Assembly: GCF_036492835.1 (NCBI RefSeq)
Contig: NZ_AP025314.1
Span: forward strand, 3,018,010 to 3,082,009
DNA from: Fulvitalea axinellae
GTDB taxonomy: Bacteria; Bacteroidota; Bacteroidia; Cytophagales; Cyclobacteriaceae
Direction: 5' to 3'
DNA: 64,000 nucleotides
Below, in pieces: positions 35,465 to 45,481 of the stretch. The stretch's first letter is position 1, and the number at the start of each line of letters is the position of its first letter. The notes beneath the pieces are model-generated. The model saw nothing but the letters and a program-made list of their open reading frames with translations, did no database searches and had not been told where the DNA came from. The position numbers and the translations under genes are program-made.

Positions 35465-36949
35465 TTACTTCCAATGTTCGGCGTAAGGGATAAAGATTAG
35501 TTTGTCGAAACTGATTCCGTACAATCCCTCATCCGTGTTATAAGGCTCCAGTGTCTTGATTTTGATAACTTTCTTACCGAAAGCGTCAAAGTTCACTGTT
35601 CCAAGGCGGTTATTAAGCCAATTACCGCGAGGCTGAAATTCCGTCACGAACTTTTTGCCGTCAACGGTTATATCCAACAGGCTATTATGGCCCGAAATCG
35701 CCGAGCGGTAATACACCATATATTTTCCCCCGATCAGCTTTTCGCATTCCACAGTAACCTCCACCGGCTCATCCATATTGAAGAAGAATCCTTGCTGGCT
35801 TCCACTGCTTTCTACTTCTATCAGCGTATTGTCAGGACTAGTGAAATATGGTACGTTTTCCGATTCAAACTCTAATGTGTCACCCATTACGTCCGAAGCC
35901 AAAAGTCCTAGACGGTTCCAAGTATAGAGATAACCGTTACTCTGTACGCTCAAATCACCGGCATCCGAAGCTTTTACAATTACTTTCCGGCGGGTTGTCA
36001 TTTCCAGCGTATCAGGCATGTTCTCGACAGTGGCCTCTCCGGTCCAAACCGTCGAATTGCGGATCTCGTCCATAATCCTCGAACGCATCGACCCGATTGA
36101 CTTTTGGCCTGAGCGGTCAAGCTCAACCACATCGAAATTTTCCGGTAAATTGGACTCGTCTCCGTAATAGCGCATCACCAAATCGTCGAAAGTGGCTTGC
36201 ATAGCCGTTTCGTTCAAGGCGAAGCAAGTAAGTGTGGAATCCTCATGGGCGATATCGCCGTTGCGAACCAAGAAGTATACGCGCGGTACGAAAACCGAAT
36301 CGTAAACCGTACGTCCGAACTCGTCTTTACCCACTTCCACGCTTAGTTCGCGATCGAAAAGCAAGGTGTCTTTCGAAACATACTTTTTGAAAGCGTCGTA
36401 TTCGTCGCCAAGCGTTTGCAACTGTTCGTAAATATTCGCCGTAGGCAAAAGGGCTTTTTCCAAAACGTGAACCACACCGTCGGAACAAACGATATCCGAC
36501 TCAGTCACTTTGATTTCCCTATTAGCCCAAGTAGTTCCGGCCGATTCGCTCAGGCGGACATTTTTTGACAAAAAGGTTTTCAAGAAAGCAAAGTAATCTT
36601 TTTGCTTCGTCACGTTGTAGCCGTAAACCAACGCGTTTCCGGCATGGTAAGCGATCTTGTCCGCCTCCGCTTTCTCGTCAAGGCCATCGAAAGAAGCCAT
36701 TCCGGCATCGGGCACGGCAAAAACCGTGTTGCTTCCGCCCTTTGCCAGCTTTTGGTCGATTCCGTGCTTCTTGACCAGCGACCAAAAACGAGCGTACTCC
36801 GGCTTCGACTGAAGGTATTCGGACACGGTCCCCTGATATTGAGAGGCCGTATTTCCCTCATAATGGTCTTCCCAAGCGTCTTCGCACGACATCAACAGGC
36901 CGGCGAACAGAACGGAAAGCGCATATATGCTAAACAATCGTATTCTCAT
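35465..36949 (-). CDS. FAS1 (fasciclin)-domain lipoprotein with C-terminal beta-sandwich
   Basis: A 494-residue lipoprotein (lipobox GLLMSC, Cys22). One FAS1 domain is clear (about 40-170: VSEYLQSKPEYARFWSLVKK, TVFAVPDAGMASF, DIVCSDGVVHVLEKALLP) and a second, degenerate FAS1 copy may cover 175-320. The C-terminal 150 residues form a beta-sandwich (YMVYYRSAISGHNSLLDITV, FDKLIFIPY), similar in layout to the paralogue at 36981. FAS1 domains bind polysaccharides, proteins or hydrophobic ligands and act in adhesion. The gene lies between the first SusCD set and the second SusC with gaps of about 30 bp. Confidence 0.8.
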   Translation of the reverse strand: MRIRLFSIYALSVLFAGLLMSCEDAWEDHYEGNTASQYQGTVSEYLQSKPEYARFWSLVKKHGIDQKLAKGGSNTVFAVPDAGMASFDGLDEKAEADKIAYHAGNALVYGYNVTKQKDYFAFLKTFLSKNVRLSESAGTTWANREIKVTESDIVCSDGVVHVLEKALLPTANIYEQLQTLGDEYDAFKKYVSKDTLLFDRELSVEVGKDEFGRTVYDSVFVPRVYFLVRNGDIAHEDSTLTCFALNETAMQATFDDLVMRYYGDESNLPENFDVVELDRSGQKSIGSMRSRIMDEIRNSTVWTGEATVENMPDTLEMTTRRKVIVKASDAGDLSVQSNGYLYTWNRLGLLASDVMGDTLEFESENVPYFTSPDNTLIEVESSGSQQGFFFNMDEPVEVTVECEKLIGGKYMVYYRSAISGHNSLLDITVDGKKFVTEFQPRGNWLNNRLGTVNFDAFGKKVIKIKTLEPYNTDEGLYGISFDKLIFIPYAEHWK

Positions 36950-36980
36950 GTTTTTCAGCTTTTAAAAGTGTTACTTTCCA

Positions 36981-38483
36981 TCAATTTGTAGGCTCGAAAG
37001 TCACGCATCCCATAGTCAAACGGCCAGGTCGAACGTTTTTGATGGAAATCACATGAGTTCCATTTTCCTTGAATGTATACACTCCCAAATCCACGTTAGA
37101 AGCGCCACTGTTACCTCTTGGATCGGCAAAAGCTGCGAATTTACCGTCAACATAGAAATTGAATGATCCAAAGGCATCCTCGCCGTTAGAATCCACCTTC
37201 ATTCTGAGACGGTATTCTCCTTTTACAATCGGTTCGGTAGTGAAATGGAAAGTTCCGATATAACCTGTCATGTGCAATGAACCAAGGTTAAGTCCACAAT
37301 GGTTTCCGCCGTAGTAGAAACCTTCATCGCGCTGGCCTTCAGAATCCCAACGTTCCACATTTTTAGTAAAGAAGGTTACCTTGGATAAATCCTGACCACG
37401 TAGACGACGAATCTCCGGTACGTCAAGCACATCATTGCGAACCACCACCGGACGCGGGGTAACCACGGGTAACATATCAGCCAACTCATGAATCACTCCA
37501 TTGGAAGCTTGGTGATCCATTTTCTCCTGAATGAAGCTATTCGCACTCAAAAAATCTCCGAATTCATCATAAACGGGATTTATCCTAAAGCCGTGGTCGA
37601 CATCCACACTTACCATATTCGCCCCAACGGTTTGATAAATTTTATTCGTAAATTCCGAAGAATAATACAATCCGTTAATGCAATGGTAAGCCATGTATTG
37701 GTAGAACTTATTTGCGGGATCCGTAATGTCTCCGCCCTCGGAACGCAAGGCTATCAGCTCTTCCAAACTGCCTATCCCTTTTTCCGCAAGCATCGCATCC
37801 GTTTCCACCAATACGGTATAGTTAACGGGGTAACCTTTTTCGGAAATGGATTTGTTAAGCATTTCCATCAGCCCCGTCTCACGAAGCCCTTGAGCGAAGA
37901 TAGTGGCCGTACCCATCGCTTCGATTTCCTGAAAAACGGAATTGGACACTGGCTTCAGCATTTTATCAAGAAAATGCAAAGTACCGTTCGAGCATTCCGT
38001 ATCGCGAGATTTTATGGTAGAGCGATTGTTAATCAAAAGATTGTTCACTCCACCCTCTCGGAATTTTACGGTTACGAAACCACCCGCAAAGGTTGAGTCA
38101 CGCAACATTCCGGGAGTCATCAGGTCCGTTGAATACTCGCCCGTAAGGAAATGGGTACCTACCAATTCCCTAAGTTGGCCTTTTTCCAGAGCGTCGACAC
38201 TTGATATTCCGTTTTCGGAAAGGTATGCCGTCACGGCTTCGTTGTCAGGCACAAAACCAGTGAACGTTCCTGTGGCATTCAGAATGCCGTAAAGCCCACT
38301 TTTGTCGAGCATGGCCAGAAATTCGGAATAATTCCCGGATTCTTTCTCCAGGTATTCCATCATGGTCATCGTATCGCTCGTTTTGAAAGTCTCCGGCAGG
38401 TTCTTGTCGCAGGCTCCCAGAATTAACATGGGAAGCAACAGCGCCAAAAGGCCGTATTTCTTGTACATTTTCATGTTCCGCAT
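36981..38483 (-). CDS. Two-FAS1-domain lipoprotein with C-terminal beta-sandwich
   Basis: A 500-residue lipoprotein (lipobox ILGAC, Cys25). Two FAS1 domains span about 40-180 (FTGFVPDNEAVTAYLSENGI, DTECSNGTLHFLDKMLKP) and 185-345 (YTVLVETDAMLAEKGIGSLE, DHQASNGVIHELADMLPV). A lectin-like sandwich follows (YRLRMKVDSNGEDAFGSFNF, VYTFKENGTHVISIKNVRPG) that could bind glycans. It starts 3 bp after the first SusD stop, so translation is coupled to SusD and they are probably assembled together at the surface. ATGs at residues 4 and 6 are alternative starts. Confidence 0.82.
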   Translation of the reverse strand: MRNMKMYKKYGLLALLLPMLILGACDKNLPETFKTSDTMTMMEYLEKESGNYSEFLAMLDKSGLYGILNATGTFTGFVPDNEAVTAYLSENGISSVDALEKGQLRELVGTHFLTGEYSTDLMTPGMLRDSTFAGGFVTVKFREGGVNNLLINNRSTIKSRDTECSNGTLHFLDKMLKPVSNSVFQEIEAMGTATIFAQGLRETGLMEMLNKSISEKGYPVNYTVLVETDAMLAEKGIGSLEELIALRSEGGDITDPANKFYQYMAYHCINGLYYSSEFTNKIYQTVGANMVSVDVDHGFRINPVYDEFGDFLSANSFIQEKMDHQASNGVIHELADMLPVVTPRPVVVRNDVLDVPEIRRLRGQDLSKVTFFTKNVERWDSEGQRDEGFYYGGNHCGLNLGSLHMTGYIGTFHFTTEPIVKGEYRLRMKVDSNGEDAFGSFNFYVDGKFAAFADPRGNSGASNVDLGVYTFKENGTHVISIKNVRPGRLTMGCVTFEPTN

Positions 38484-38486
38484 GTT

Positions 38487-39926
38487 TTAGTGTTCGTAAT
38501 AAGGATTCTGTACCAGCTTGGTATTGTTCCTCAGTTCGTTGATATGGATCGGGAGGTAGAAACTGTTCTCGTCCGAAAGTTTACTTTCCCAAAGTGGTCT
38601 TTCCGAAGCGGGAGCGTTCTCCAACAAGATTTCCACCACCAACTCCGGACGTCCACGCTTGGCCATTCTCAAAATATCAAACCAACGCTTGCCTTCGAAA
38701 GCGAATTCCAAAGCGCGTTCGTTCAAAATCATATCCTCGGCGCCCACACGGTCAACGGGAAGAAGCTGAGGTCCCAAGCCCGCACGTTCACGCACTTTGT
38801 TGAGCAAATCCTGAGCTTTGAGATACGAACCCATTTGCACCAAAGCCTCAGCTTTCATCAATAGGATGTCAGCGTAGCGGTAGAGGATCCAATTGGCATC
38901 CAATGGTCGAACATTGTCATCTCCGTTAGGATTCAACGCAGAATATTTCCAGATTCTTTTGCTGTCAGGCTTGAAGGTTGCGTGTTCGCCCCTTACGTCT
39001 TCTGCCCGATACTTCTCGGAAGCAGTTCCGCTAATCACAAATTGAGGAGTCTCAACCAAACCAAGAAATCCGGCGAAGGAATTATACTGCCTCAACTCGG
39101 CGTCAAATTGAATTTCGAAAACGCCCTCGCTAGTATTTCCTTCGGTAAAGATTTCCATCCAGCTTTTTTCCGGCAACAGCGCATGGGCCGAACGGCTTAT
39201 GATCTTATCGCACATGGCGATAGCCTCCGGAAAACGCCCCGACCAAAGGTAAACATCAGCCAACAAGGCTTGTATAGCGCTTTTTGTGGCGCGTCCCTTA
39301 TTTTTGGCCAACGAACCGAAATCAATGCTTGCTCCACGTTCAGCCTTTTCCAAATCGGCGATGATTTGGTTCAGAATTTCCGTTTCCTTGCTTTTCGGCA
39401 AATAGAAATTTACATCGTCAGTATCGGAAGGCTCAAGGACCAAAGGAACATCCTTAAAGGTTCTGAGCAAGTAGAAATACGATAACGAACGGATAAAATA
39501 GGCCTCGGCCATATAGCCGTCGAGGTCTTTTTCCGTAAACGAGTAATCATAATCCCGAACAGCCGGAGCGTATTTCAATACGGTGTTCGCCAACTGGATC
39601 ACCGAATACATATCGCCCCACTGACAGTACTTATTATCGTCCAGAATCCGGAGCGACATGATTTTCTGGGCATCCGTATCAATGTCCTCCCCGTCGGCCA
39701 AGAAATCGGCCCTTAATTCTCCCCAATAAAAGAAGGTAGGCGTCTGTTTTCGCAAACGTACGTACGCCGCGACCACACTGGCCTCCACGTCGTTCTTGGA
39801 TTTCCAATACTGGTCTTTCGTAATGTCGTTTTCGGGCTCGATCTGAAGCCAATCACTACAACCAAAAGCCAGAACGGAAACCAGCACGACGGCTATTATA
39901 TTGATGTTTCTCATCATGGATTTCAC
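38487..39926 (-). CDS. SusD/RagB-family outer-membrane lipoprotein (first pair)
   Basis: A 479-residue SusD-like lipoprotein (lipobox LAFGC near residue 23; N-terminus SDWLQIEPENDITKDQYWKS). The core has the TPR repeats (AYFIRSLSYFYLLRTFKDVP; ADILLMKAEALVQMGSYLKA) and a C-terminal NERALEFAFEGKRWFDILRM with PIHINELRNN. The start is uncertain among Met1, Met4 and Met5. It pairs with the SusC 77 bp upstream. Confidence 0.93.
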   Translation of the reverse strand: MKSMMRNINIIAVVLVSVLAFGCSDWLQIEPENDITKDQYWKSKNDVEASVVAAYVRLRKQTPTFFYWGELRADFLADGEDIDTDAQKIMSLRILDDNKYCQWGDMYSVIQLANTVLKYAPAVRDYDYSFTEKDLDGYMAEAYFIRSLSYFYLLRTFKDVPLVLEPSDTDDVNFYLPKSKETEILNQIIADLEKAERGASIDFGSLAKNKGRATKSAIQALLADVYLWSGRFPEAIAMCDKIISRSAHALLPEKSWMEIFTEGNTSEGVFEIQFDAELRQYNSFAGFLGLVETPQFVISGTASEKYRAEDVRGEHATFKPDSKRIWKYSALNPNGDDNVRPLDANWILYRYADILLMKAEALVQMGSYLKAQDLLNKVRERAGLGPQLLPVDRVGAEDMILNERALEFAFEGKRWFDILRMAKRGRPELVVEILLENAPASERPLWESKLSDENSFYLPIHINELRNNTKLVQNPYYEH

Positions 39927-40003
39927 ATTAAAAATTCATAATCCAAAAGCTTGCGTCACAGAAAGAAGTATACCCTTTCCTTCCGCTCGCTTTAAAAATC
40001 AGA

Positions 40004-43000
40004 CTAGAATGTCGCCGACACTCCAAAAATCATCGATCGGCTTGGTGGCGTCACACTCTTGTCCACACCGAAGTAGAACGGATCGGCACCCAAGCCAACT
40101 TCCGGGTCCTGGCCTGTATAGTCGGTCCAAGTCACGAGATTGTAAGCCGTGGCGTACATTTTCAGATCCTGAAGCCCGATACGCTTGAGCAAATCCCTTG
40201 AAAAACGATAACTCAAAGAGACATTTTTCCACCTTAAGAATGATCCGTCCTCAACAAACCGGTCCGAACCAAGCCAGTTTTTCCCTTGGTTATAAAGCGC
40301 ACGCGGAATGTCCGTCTGGTCGCCCGGAGCGCGCCAACGCCGCAACGTCGCCTTGCTTTGGTTAGATCGGTTGGTCATGTTTTCGGAATGCATTCTGTTT
40401 TCGTTGATAATCTTCTGACCTACCCTTGTATGGAAAAGACTGCTCAAGCTCCAGCCTTTGTAGCGAATACGGAAACTGAAACCACCCGTAAAATCAGGAT
40501 TACTCGAACCGAGATACACCACGTCGAGCTCGTCGATCACACCGTCATGGTTGATATCCTCATAACGAGCGTCACCCGGCTGGAAAACATATCCCGAACC
40601 ACTGGTCATGATCTTCATATCGCCCTGTTTCTTGTAATCGGGAATAGGATCACCGTTACGATCTCGGGCTATGGTCTCTGCTTTTGTCGAATATACTCCG
40701 GCGCTTTTGTAACCGTAAAAACCACCAATAGGGTCACCAATCACGATACGCCGGCCGTACTCCCCATTGTTCAGCAGGTTTCCTTTCTCCAAGGAGAAAT
40801 TTTCCGGAATCTCCTCTACAGTGTTAATGTTTTTGGAGATATTAAAACCTACATCCACTCCCCAGTCTTTGGTTTTAACCACCGCATAGTCAACAGAGAG
40901 TTCGACGCCTTCGTTGGTCATCTTACCCCAGTTGCGGAGCAATTCACTATTTTCTTTCTTGACACCTTCAAAATTATAGCCTGCGGAACTCGGCAAACCT
41001 ATACCCCACAACAGGTCTTCGGAAACCTTACGATAAAGGTCGAAGACAACATTAAGGCGATTGTCCAAAGCGTAAAGGTCAAAGCCTAAGTTATACTGAT
41101 AAACCCGTTCCCATGAGAGATTCCGTAGCTGAATGTTGTTAGGGTTAACACCTTGGTCGTCAAGATACCTTTCGGTAGTTCCGTAAATGGAATAATGCCT
41201 ATTCCCTGACGGCGCTATACCGTTTACGCCAAAACTGCTTCGGATTTTAAACTCGTTTAGCTGTTCAACGTCGGCCAGGAATGGCTCGTTGGAAATACGC
41301 CAAGCCAAAGCTCCGAAAGGGAAAGCGCCCCAGCGAACATTCTCACCAAAGTTGGAACTTGCGTCGATACGCATACCACCACTGACAATGTATTTGTCTT
41401 TGAACTTGTAATGCGAAGAAAATACGCCACCTAAACTACGGCCTGTGCTAGTTCCCGAACCAACTTTGAGCAATGTTCCGCCCATACCAGCATTCGAAAG
41501 TTTTTCGGAAGCCATATTTCCCGTAGAGGCCGAGTAATAGCTTCCCCTAGACTCGTTTGTCTCCCAACGCCCCATCATGGTTAATTCATGATCTTCGCCA
41601 AGATCCGGCGTGTAAATCAATTTGGTATAGGTCTGTACCCGGAACGTCCCGCTATTGCCTTCCGCAACCTTGTTTTTACTCGAGTGGCTCCACGCGCCCT
41701 CGTTGGTCGAAAGGGAGGACAGCACCGTATTGGTACGTCCGTTCAACACGTCAAAAGCCACGTCACCTTGTAACATAAGGTCATCACGCAATTGGTAACG
41801 CAACGTGAACGTAGTCCTCAAGCGGTCTTCCAAATAATTGTTACTTGACTCGTTGGCCAAAGCTACCGGATTGTAAAAAGGGTAATATTTATTATCATGC
41901 TTAAATTCTTGATAAGGTTTACGCCAATCAGCATTGAAATAATTGCCCGTAAGATTCCCGTCCGCATCATACTCGTAGACACTTTCGTTAGGCATCTTCT
42001 GGTAGCTAATGCTACGGATGTTGTTGTAATACGAGCGGTCGTTATCGGCCCGGGTATACGAAATATCAGTAATGAATTTCAACCGTGACGATATGGCGTA
42101 ATCAAGGTTAGTCTTCACTGTCAAACGGTCCAGTCCGGTACCGATAGTCGTACCGCCTTCCGTACGGAATCCAACAGACGAACGGTACTTGATTTTCTCA
42201 CCACCGCCCATCAACGATACATGGTGTTCTTTCATCTGGGCCGTTTGAGTAATCTCATCGAGCCAGTCAGTATTCTGGGCATAATTGTAATAATTCTCCC
42301 AAGACTGATCGTAATTCAACTCTTTGTAATTACCCGAATGGATATTACCGCTTACGTTGAAGTACATTTCCTTTTGCAGAGTAACATATTCAGGACCTGA
42401 CAACATTGGGACAGGATCACCTTGCCAGTTGTAACTGGTTTTGTAAGAATACGTGACTCTAGGCTTACTTTTGCGCCCGCGCTTGGTCACAATCTGCAAA
42501 ACACCGTTTGCCGCACGAGATCCCCAGATCGCCGCCGATGCTGCGTCTTTCAGCACTTCGATAGACTTGATATCGTCAGGCGAGATGGACAACAGCGCTC
42601 CGAAATCCCGTACGTCAGCGGAAGCGAAACTGAAGGAATCGTCGATTTCGGTGTCAAAAGGTATTCCGTCCACCACTATCAAAGGTTCACGATTACCGAG
42701 AATAGTCGCCGTACCGCGAATACGGATCTGCATACCAGCACCGGGGTCACCGGAAACGGTCATGATATCCACACCACTGACGTGGCCTTGGAGCATTTGG
42801 TCCGCGGACGTGGCGCCAATAGGGGCGATGTCGTCAAGCTCAACAGTCTTAACCGACATGGCCACATCCCGTATCTTAATTCCGTCGGACATAACCGGAT
42901 CGGCTTCAACGGTTACTACACCAAGCTGTTGTGCGGCATCTTCCAAGATCACATCAATGGTTGTCTTGCTTCCTACCGCTACTTTCTTGGCATTATAGCC

Positions 43001-43243
43001 GATATACGAGATATTAAGTTGGTGCGTCGGATCCACTTTGAGCATATAGAAGCCGTTAAAATCCGTAACGGTTCCCTGAATAAAACGCCCGTCGTCACCG
43101 ACTTCCACTACGTTCGCCCCAATCAACGGCATATTGTCGGACGAACCTTTGACATAGCCCTTGACCACGACTTTATTGTCCTGCGCGTACAGGCTGGCTG
43201 TCGCTATCAAAAAACTTATTGCGAAAAAATATAATGTCTTCAT
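40004..43243 (-). CDS. SusC/RagA-family TonB-linked outer-membrane transporter (first pair)
   Basis: A 1079-residue SusC-like receptor: signal peptide ending ASLYAQ, carboxypeptidase-like domain (VVKGYVKGSSDNMPLIGANV, ISYIGYNAKK), plug with the SusC motif (IRIRGTATILGNREPLIVVD; SIEVLKDAASAAIWGSRAAN) and a barrel ending GVSATF. It starts 3 bp after the FAS1 lipoprotein stop, so the two are translationally coupled. The substrate is unknown; no glycoside hydrolase is in the set, which makes an ordinary polysaccharide less certain. Confidence 0.95.
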   Translation of the reverse strand: MKTLYFFAISFLIATASLYAQDNKVVVKGYVKGSSDNMPLIGANVVEVGDDGRFIQGTVTDFNGFYMLKVDPTHQLNISYIGYNAKKVAVGSKTTIDVILEDAAQQLGVVTVEADPVMSDGIKIRDVAMSVKTVELDDIAPIGATSADQMLQGHVSGVDIMTVSGDPGAGMQIRIRGTATILGNREPLIVVDGIPFDTEIDDSFSFASADVRDFGALLSISPDDIKSIEVLKDAASAAIWGSRAANGVLQIVTKRGRKSKPRVTYSYKTSYNWQGDPVPMLSGPEYVTLQKEMYFNVSGNIHSGNYKELNYDQSWENYYNYAQNTDWLDEITQTAQMKEHHVSLMGGGEKIKYRSSVGFRTEGGTTIGTGLDRLTVKTNLDYAISSRLKFITDISYTRADNDRSYYNNIRSISYQKMPNESVYEYDADGNLTGNYFNADWRKPYQEFKHDNKYYPFYNPVALANESSNNYLEDRLRTTFTLRYQLRDDLMLQGDVAFDVLNGRTNTVLSSLSTNEGAWSHSSKNKVAEGNSGTFRVQTYTKLIYTPDLGEDHELTMMGRWETNESRGSYYSASTGNMASEKLSNAGMGGTLLKVGSGTSTGRSLGGVFSSHYKFKDKYIVSGGMRIDASSNFGENVRWGAFPFGALAWRISNEPFLADVEQLNEFKIRSSFGVNGIAPSGNRHYSIYGTTERYLDDQGVNPNNIQLRNLSWERVYQYNLGFDLYALDNRLNVVFDLYRKVSEDLLWGIGLPSSAGYNFEGVKKENSELLRNWGKMTNEGVELSVDYAVVKTKDWGVDVGFNISKNINTVEEIPENFSLEKGNLLNNGEYGRRIVIGDPIGGFYGYKSAGVYSTKAETIARDRNGDPIPDYKKQGDMKIMTSGSGYVFQPGDARYEDINHDGVIDELDVVYLGSSNPDFTGGFSFRIRYKGWSLSSLFHTRVGQKIINENRMHSENMTNRSNQSKATLRRWRAPGDQTDIPRALYNQGKNWLGSDRFVEDGSFLRWKNVSLSYRFSRDLLKRIGLQDLKMYATAYNLVTWTDYTGQDPEVGLGADPFYFGVDKSVTPPSRSMIFGVSATF

Positions 43244-43246
43244 CCG

Positions 43247-45481
43247 TTATGGGTTTTGATCGTCCAACAACAGTACTCCATCAATCTGGTGAATCGTCGA
43301 GGACCTGGCGATAATATCGCTCACCGATCCGCCCTTTACCGAAAGGTCATTGCCTTCACCTGCGCCGTTAAGAATACGCAAGCTTCCAGGCTGGTTTTCC
43401 AGAGTGATTGTTACCCTGTCACCTTTAGCGTCAGTGGCCAACGTCCTGAACGTACCATTAAGCCGGCCGTCCGTAAACACCCTCTCGCCCTGAACGAAGT
43501 AGCGCTTTAGATAACCCAAAAGCTTCTCTTGGTCCTCTTCTGTATTAGTGCGCCCCAATTCGTCCAGGCCCGGGATTTGTCCCGCTGCCACGGCCGCTAC
43601 AATCGACTCGTTTGTTGGAATAAGGATTGTATAATCGGAATTACCCAAAAAGGATATCGAGCCGTATTCGCTGTCACCAAACAGTCCCGTTTTCTGAAGC
43701 AAGAGCCTGAACTCTTTGTACTCCGGCTTTACGGTTTCCTCATCTTTGGTAATATGATCCGAAGCGTTCAGTGTAGCGTGCTTCAACGGAGACGCCAGCA
43801 GATGAGTCGTTCCGTTGTTCCCCCTTGGGTCAGAAGACAAGATCGCAACACGTTCACCCTCTTCCTGATTACCTCCGCCAAAGGCCTCACCAGCCTCCAC
43901 GCCGATATAACCACCCTGAACACTACGCAGGAAAACCCGACGGTTTCTGTCCTCAAGGTTAAACTCAACACCCACGTGGCCTTTCAACAAAGCCTGAACA
44001 CTGGACAGGTTCATCGGCTCTTCTGTCCATTCATTGGTAACAGGATTAAGGACATCCTTCAAAAAGACCTCCAATATAGGGTCATAGCGGATTCCGGCGT
44101 CTTTGAAAGCGTTATCTGACAAGGCGAAATACGTCAGCTCCTGATCCACGTTCGAAAGAAGTTCCGTGATTTCCGATGAGAGGAACATCAAGTTCATCGA
44201 GAACGAATACTCCGGATTAAACAGAATAGTGGAGGCTACTGATTTGTATATATTTGGCTCCAAGACCTTACTCAAACCATAAAGAACCCCATTATTACAG
44301 AATTCAACATATTCAACATCTTGATCCTTGTCAATTGAAACCGGCTCTTTCAAACCCGAAACACACAAATCCAACTGCGAAGGACGTACCCAAGTGTTGA
44401 AAGTCTGTGCCAAATGATTGGAGACCAAAAAGTAAATCAGCTTATCCGGAACAGCGTCAATGGACTCGTAACCGTAACTAACAAATGTCTCGTTAAAATA
44501 AGCGTTCAACGCATCGTCAGTCGGTACAAAAGCCGTAAAAGCTTTAGGTTCACTATAGATCGTCTGGTTACTGGCATGGATATTAATAATATCATACCCG
44601 ATATCATGAATCCTTTCATAGCGCTTTACGTAAACCGTGTCCCGATAACCCAAGTCGTTTATCGGCTGTTCGTTAGTTCCCTGAAACGACTGCTCGTATT
44701 GAGCGAATCTATCCAACAAAGATTTGAACAAACCAAAACGGTTCCCCTGAGCTGTCAGAGTCCTGTCGATATTCTCCAAAGGGGGAATGACATGGTCCAA
44801 CGCATGCAACACACCGTTACTGGCGGCAATATCGTGTTCCACCACCGTAGCCCGGTGTACATGCTTACCCGTATACTGCACGGGTTTTCCCCATGGCGAT
44901 TTTTCGCCAAAAAGGAATTCATAGTCACCAGGTTCGCGCATCCCGCAGTAATAATGGTCGGCCATCAGCGGCAAAAATTTCTTGGCCTGCCACACTTTGT
45001 AAGATTTGCCATCCTTGTCAGTTTCGACAGGGTTAGGCGCTTGATAAACCGTCGGGCGTTTGAAAGCCCAACTACCGTCACCATCGGGGCCTTTTTCGTC
45101 CTCTTCGAGCCAGCCCCTCCATCCCATCTTAAGGAGCTTGTCCCAAGTGATGGCGTTACGGGTTACGTGGTTCGAAATAACCCCGGTAAGTTCCTCCTTA
45201 GAGAGGTCATCCAATCCCGAAATTCCTTTTTCGGAAAAGTACTTCTCGAAGGCTTTGTCCGTAGGCGGAAACAAGGTGTAGGAACTGCTTTCAAGCGCAT
45301 AACGCATATCGAGCATCTCCACTCCCTTAAGAAAATGGGTGAAATTGTCCCTGGCCTCTAATACTTCCACAACCGTTCCGTACTGGGCTTTCGGAACTTT
45401 GTAGTGCTCTACCTCATCATCGCAAGAAGCGAAGAAAAGACAGCCGATCAACATAAAATAAGATAGGTTTCTTGTAATCAT
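43247..45481 (-). CDS. Large multi-FAS1 lipoprotein, first gene of the SusCD/FAS1 set
   Basis: A 744-residue lipoprotein (lipobox LFFASC, Cys20) with about four FAS1 domains: about 30-240 (SYTLFPPTDKAFEKYFSEKG; ASNGVLHALDHVIPP), 245-415 (AFTAFVPTDDALNAYFNETF; CNNGVLYGLSKVLEP), 420-590 (LTYFALSDNAFKDAG; NNGTTHLLASPLKH) and 600-744 (YTILIPTNESIVAAV; STIHQIDGVLLLDD). The first domain has a long insertion with WLEEDEKGPDGDGSW. It is the promoter-proximal gene. The upstream 518 bp separate it from a transmembrane regulator gene on the same strand. Confidence 0.85.
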   Translation of the reverse strand: MITRNLSYFMLIGCLFFASCDDEVEHYKVPKAQYGTVVEVLEARDNFTHFLKGVEMLDMRYALESSSYTLFPPTDKAFEKYFSEKGISGLDDLSKEELTGVISNHVTRNAITWDKLLKMGWRGWLEEDEKGPDGDGSWAFKRPTVYQAPNPVETDKDGKSYKVWQAKKFLPLMADHYYCGMREPGDYEFLFGEKSPWGKPVQYTGKHVHRATVVEHDIAASNGVLHALDHVIPPLENIDRTLTAQGNRFGLFKSLLDRFAQYEQSFQGTNEQPINDLGYRDTVYVKRYERIHDIGYDIINIHASNQTIYSEPKAFTAFVPTDDALNAYFNETFVSYGYESIDAVPDKLIYFLVSNHLAQTFNTWVRPSQLDLCVSGLKEPVSIDKDQDVEYVEFCNNGVLYGLSKVLEPNIYKSVASTILFNPEYSFSMNLMFLSSEITELLSNVDQELTYFALSDNAFKDAGIRYDPILEVFLKDVLNPVTNEWTEEPMNLSSVQALLKGHVGVEFNLEDRNRRVFLRSVQGGYIGVEAGEAFGGGNQEEGERVAILSSDPRGNNGTTHLLASPLKHATLNASDHITKDEETVKPEYKEFRLLLQKTGLFGDSEYGSISFLGNSDYTILIPTNESIVAAVAAGQIPGLDELGRTNTEEDQEKLLGYLKRYFVQGERVFTDGRLNGTFRTLATDAKGDRVTITLENQPGSLRILNGAGEGNDLSVKGGSVSDIIARSSTIHQIDGVLLLDDQNP

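Noticed and set aside
44414..45361. 315-codon open frame antisense to the four-FAS1 gene
   Set aside because: Long only because the sense codon usage lacks mirror stops; no recognisable domain.
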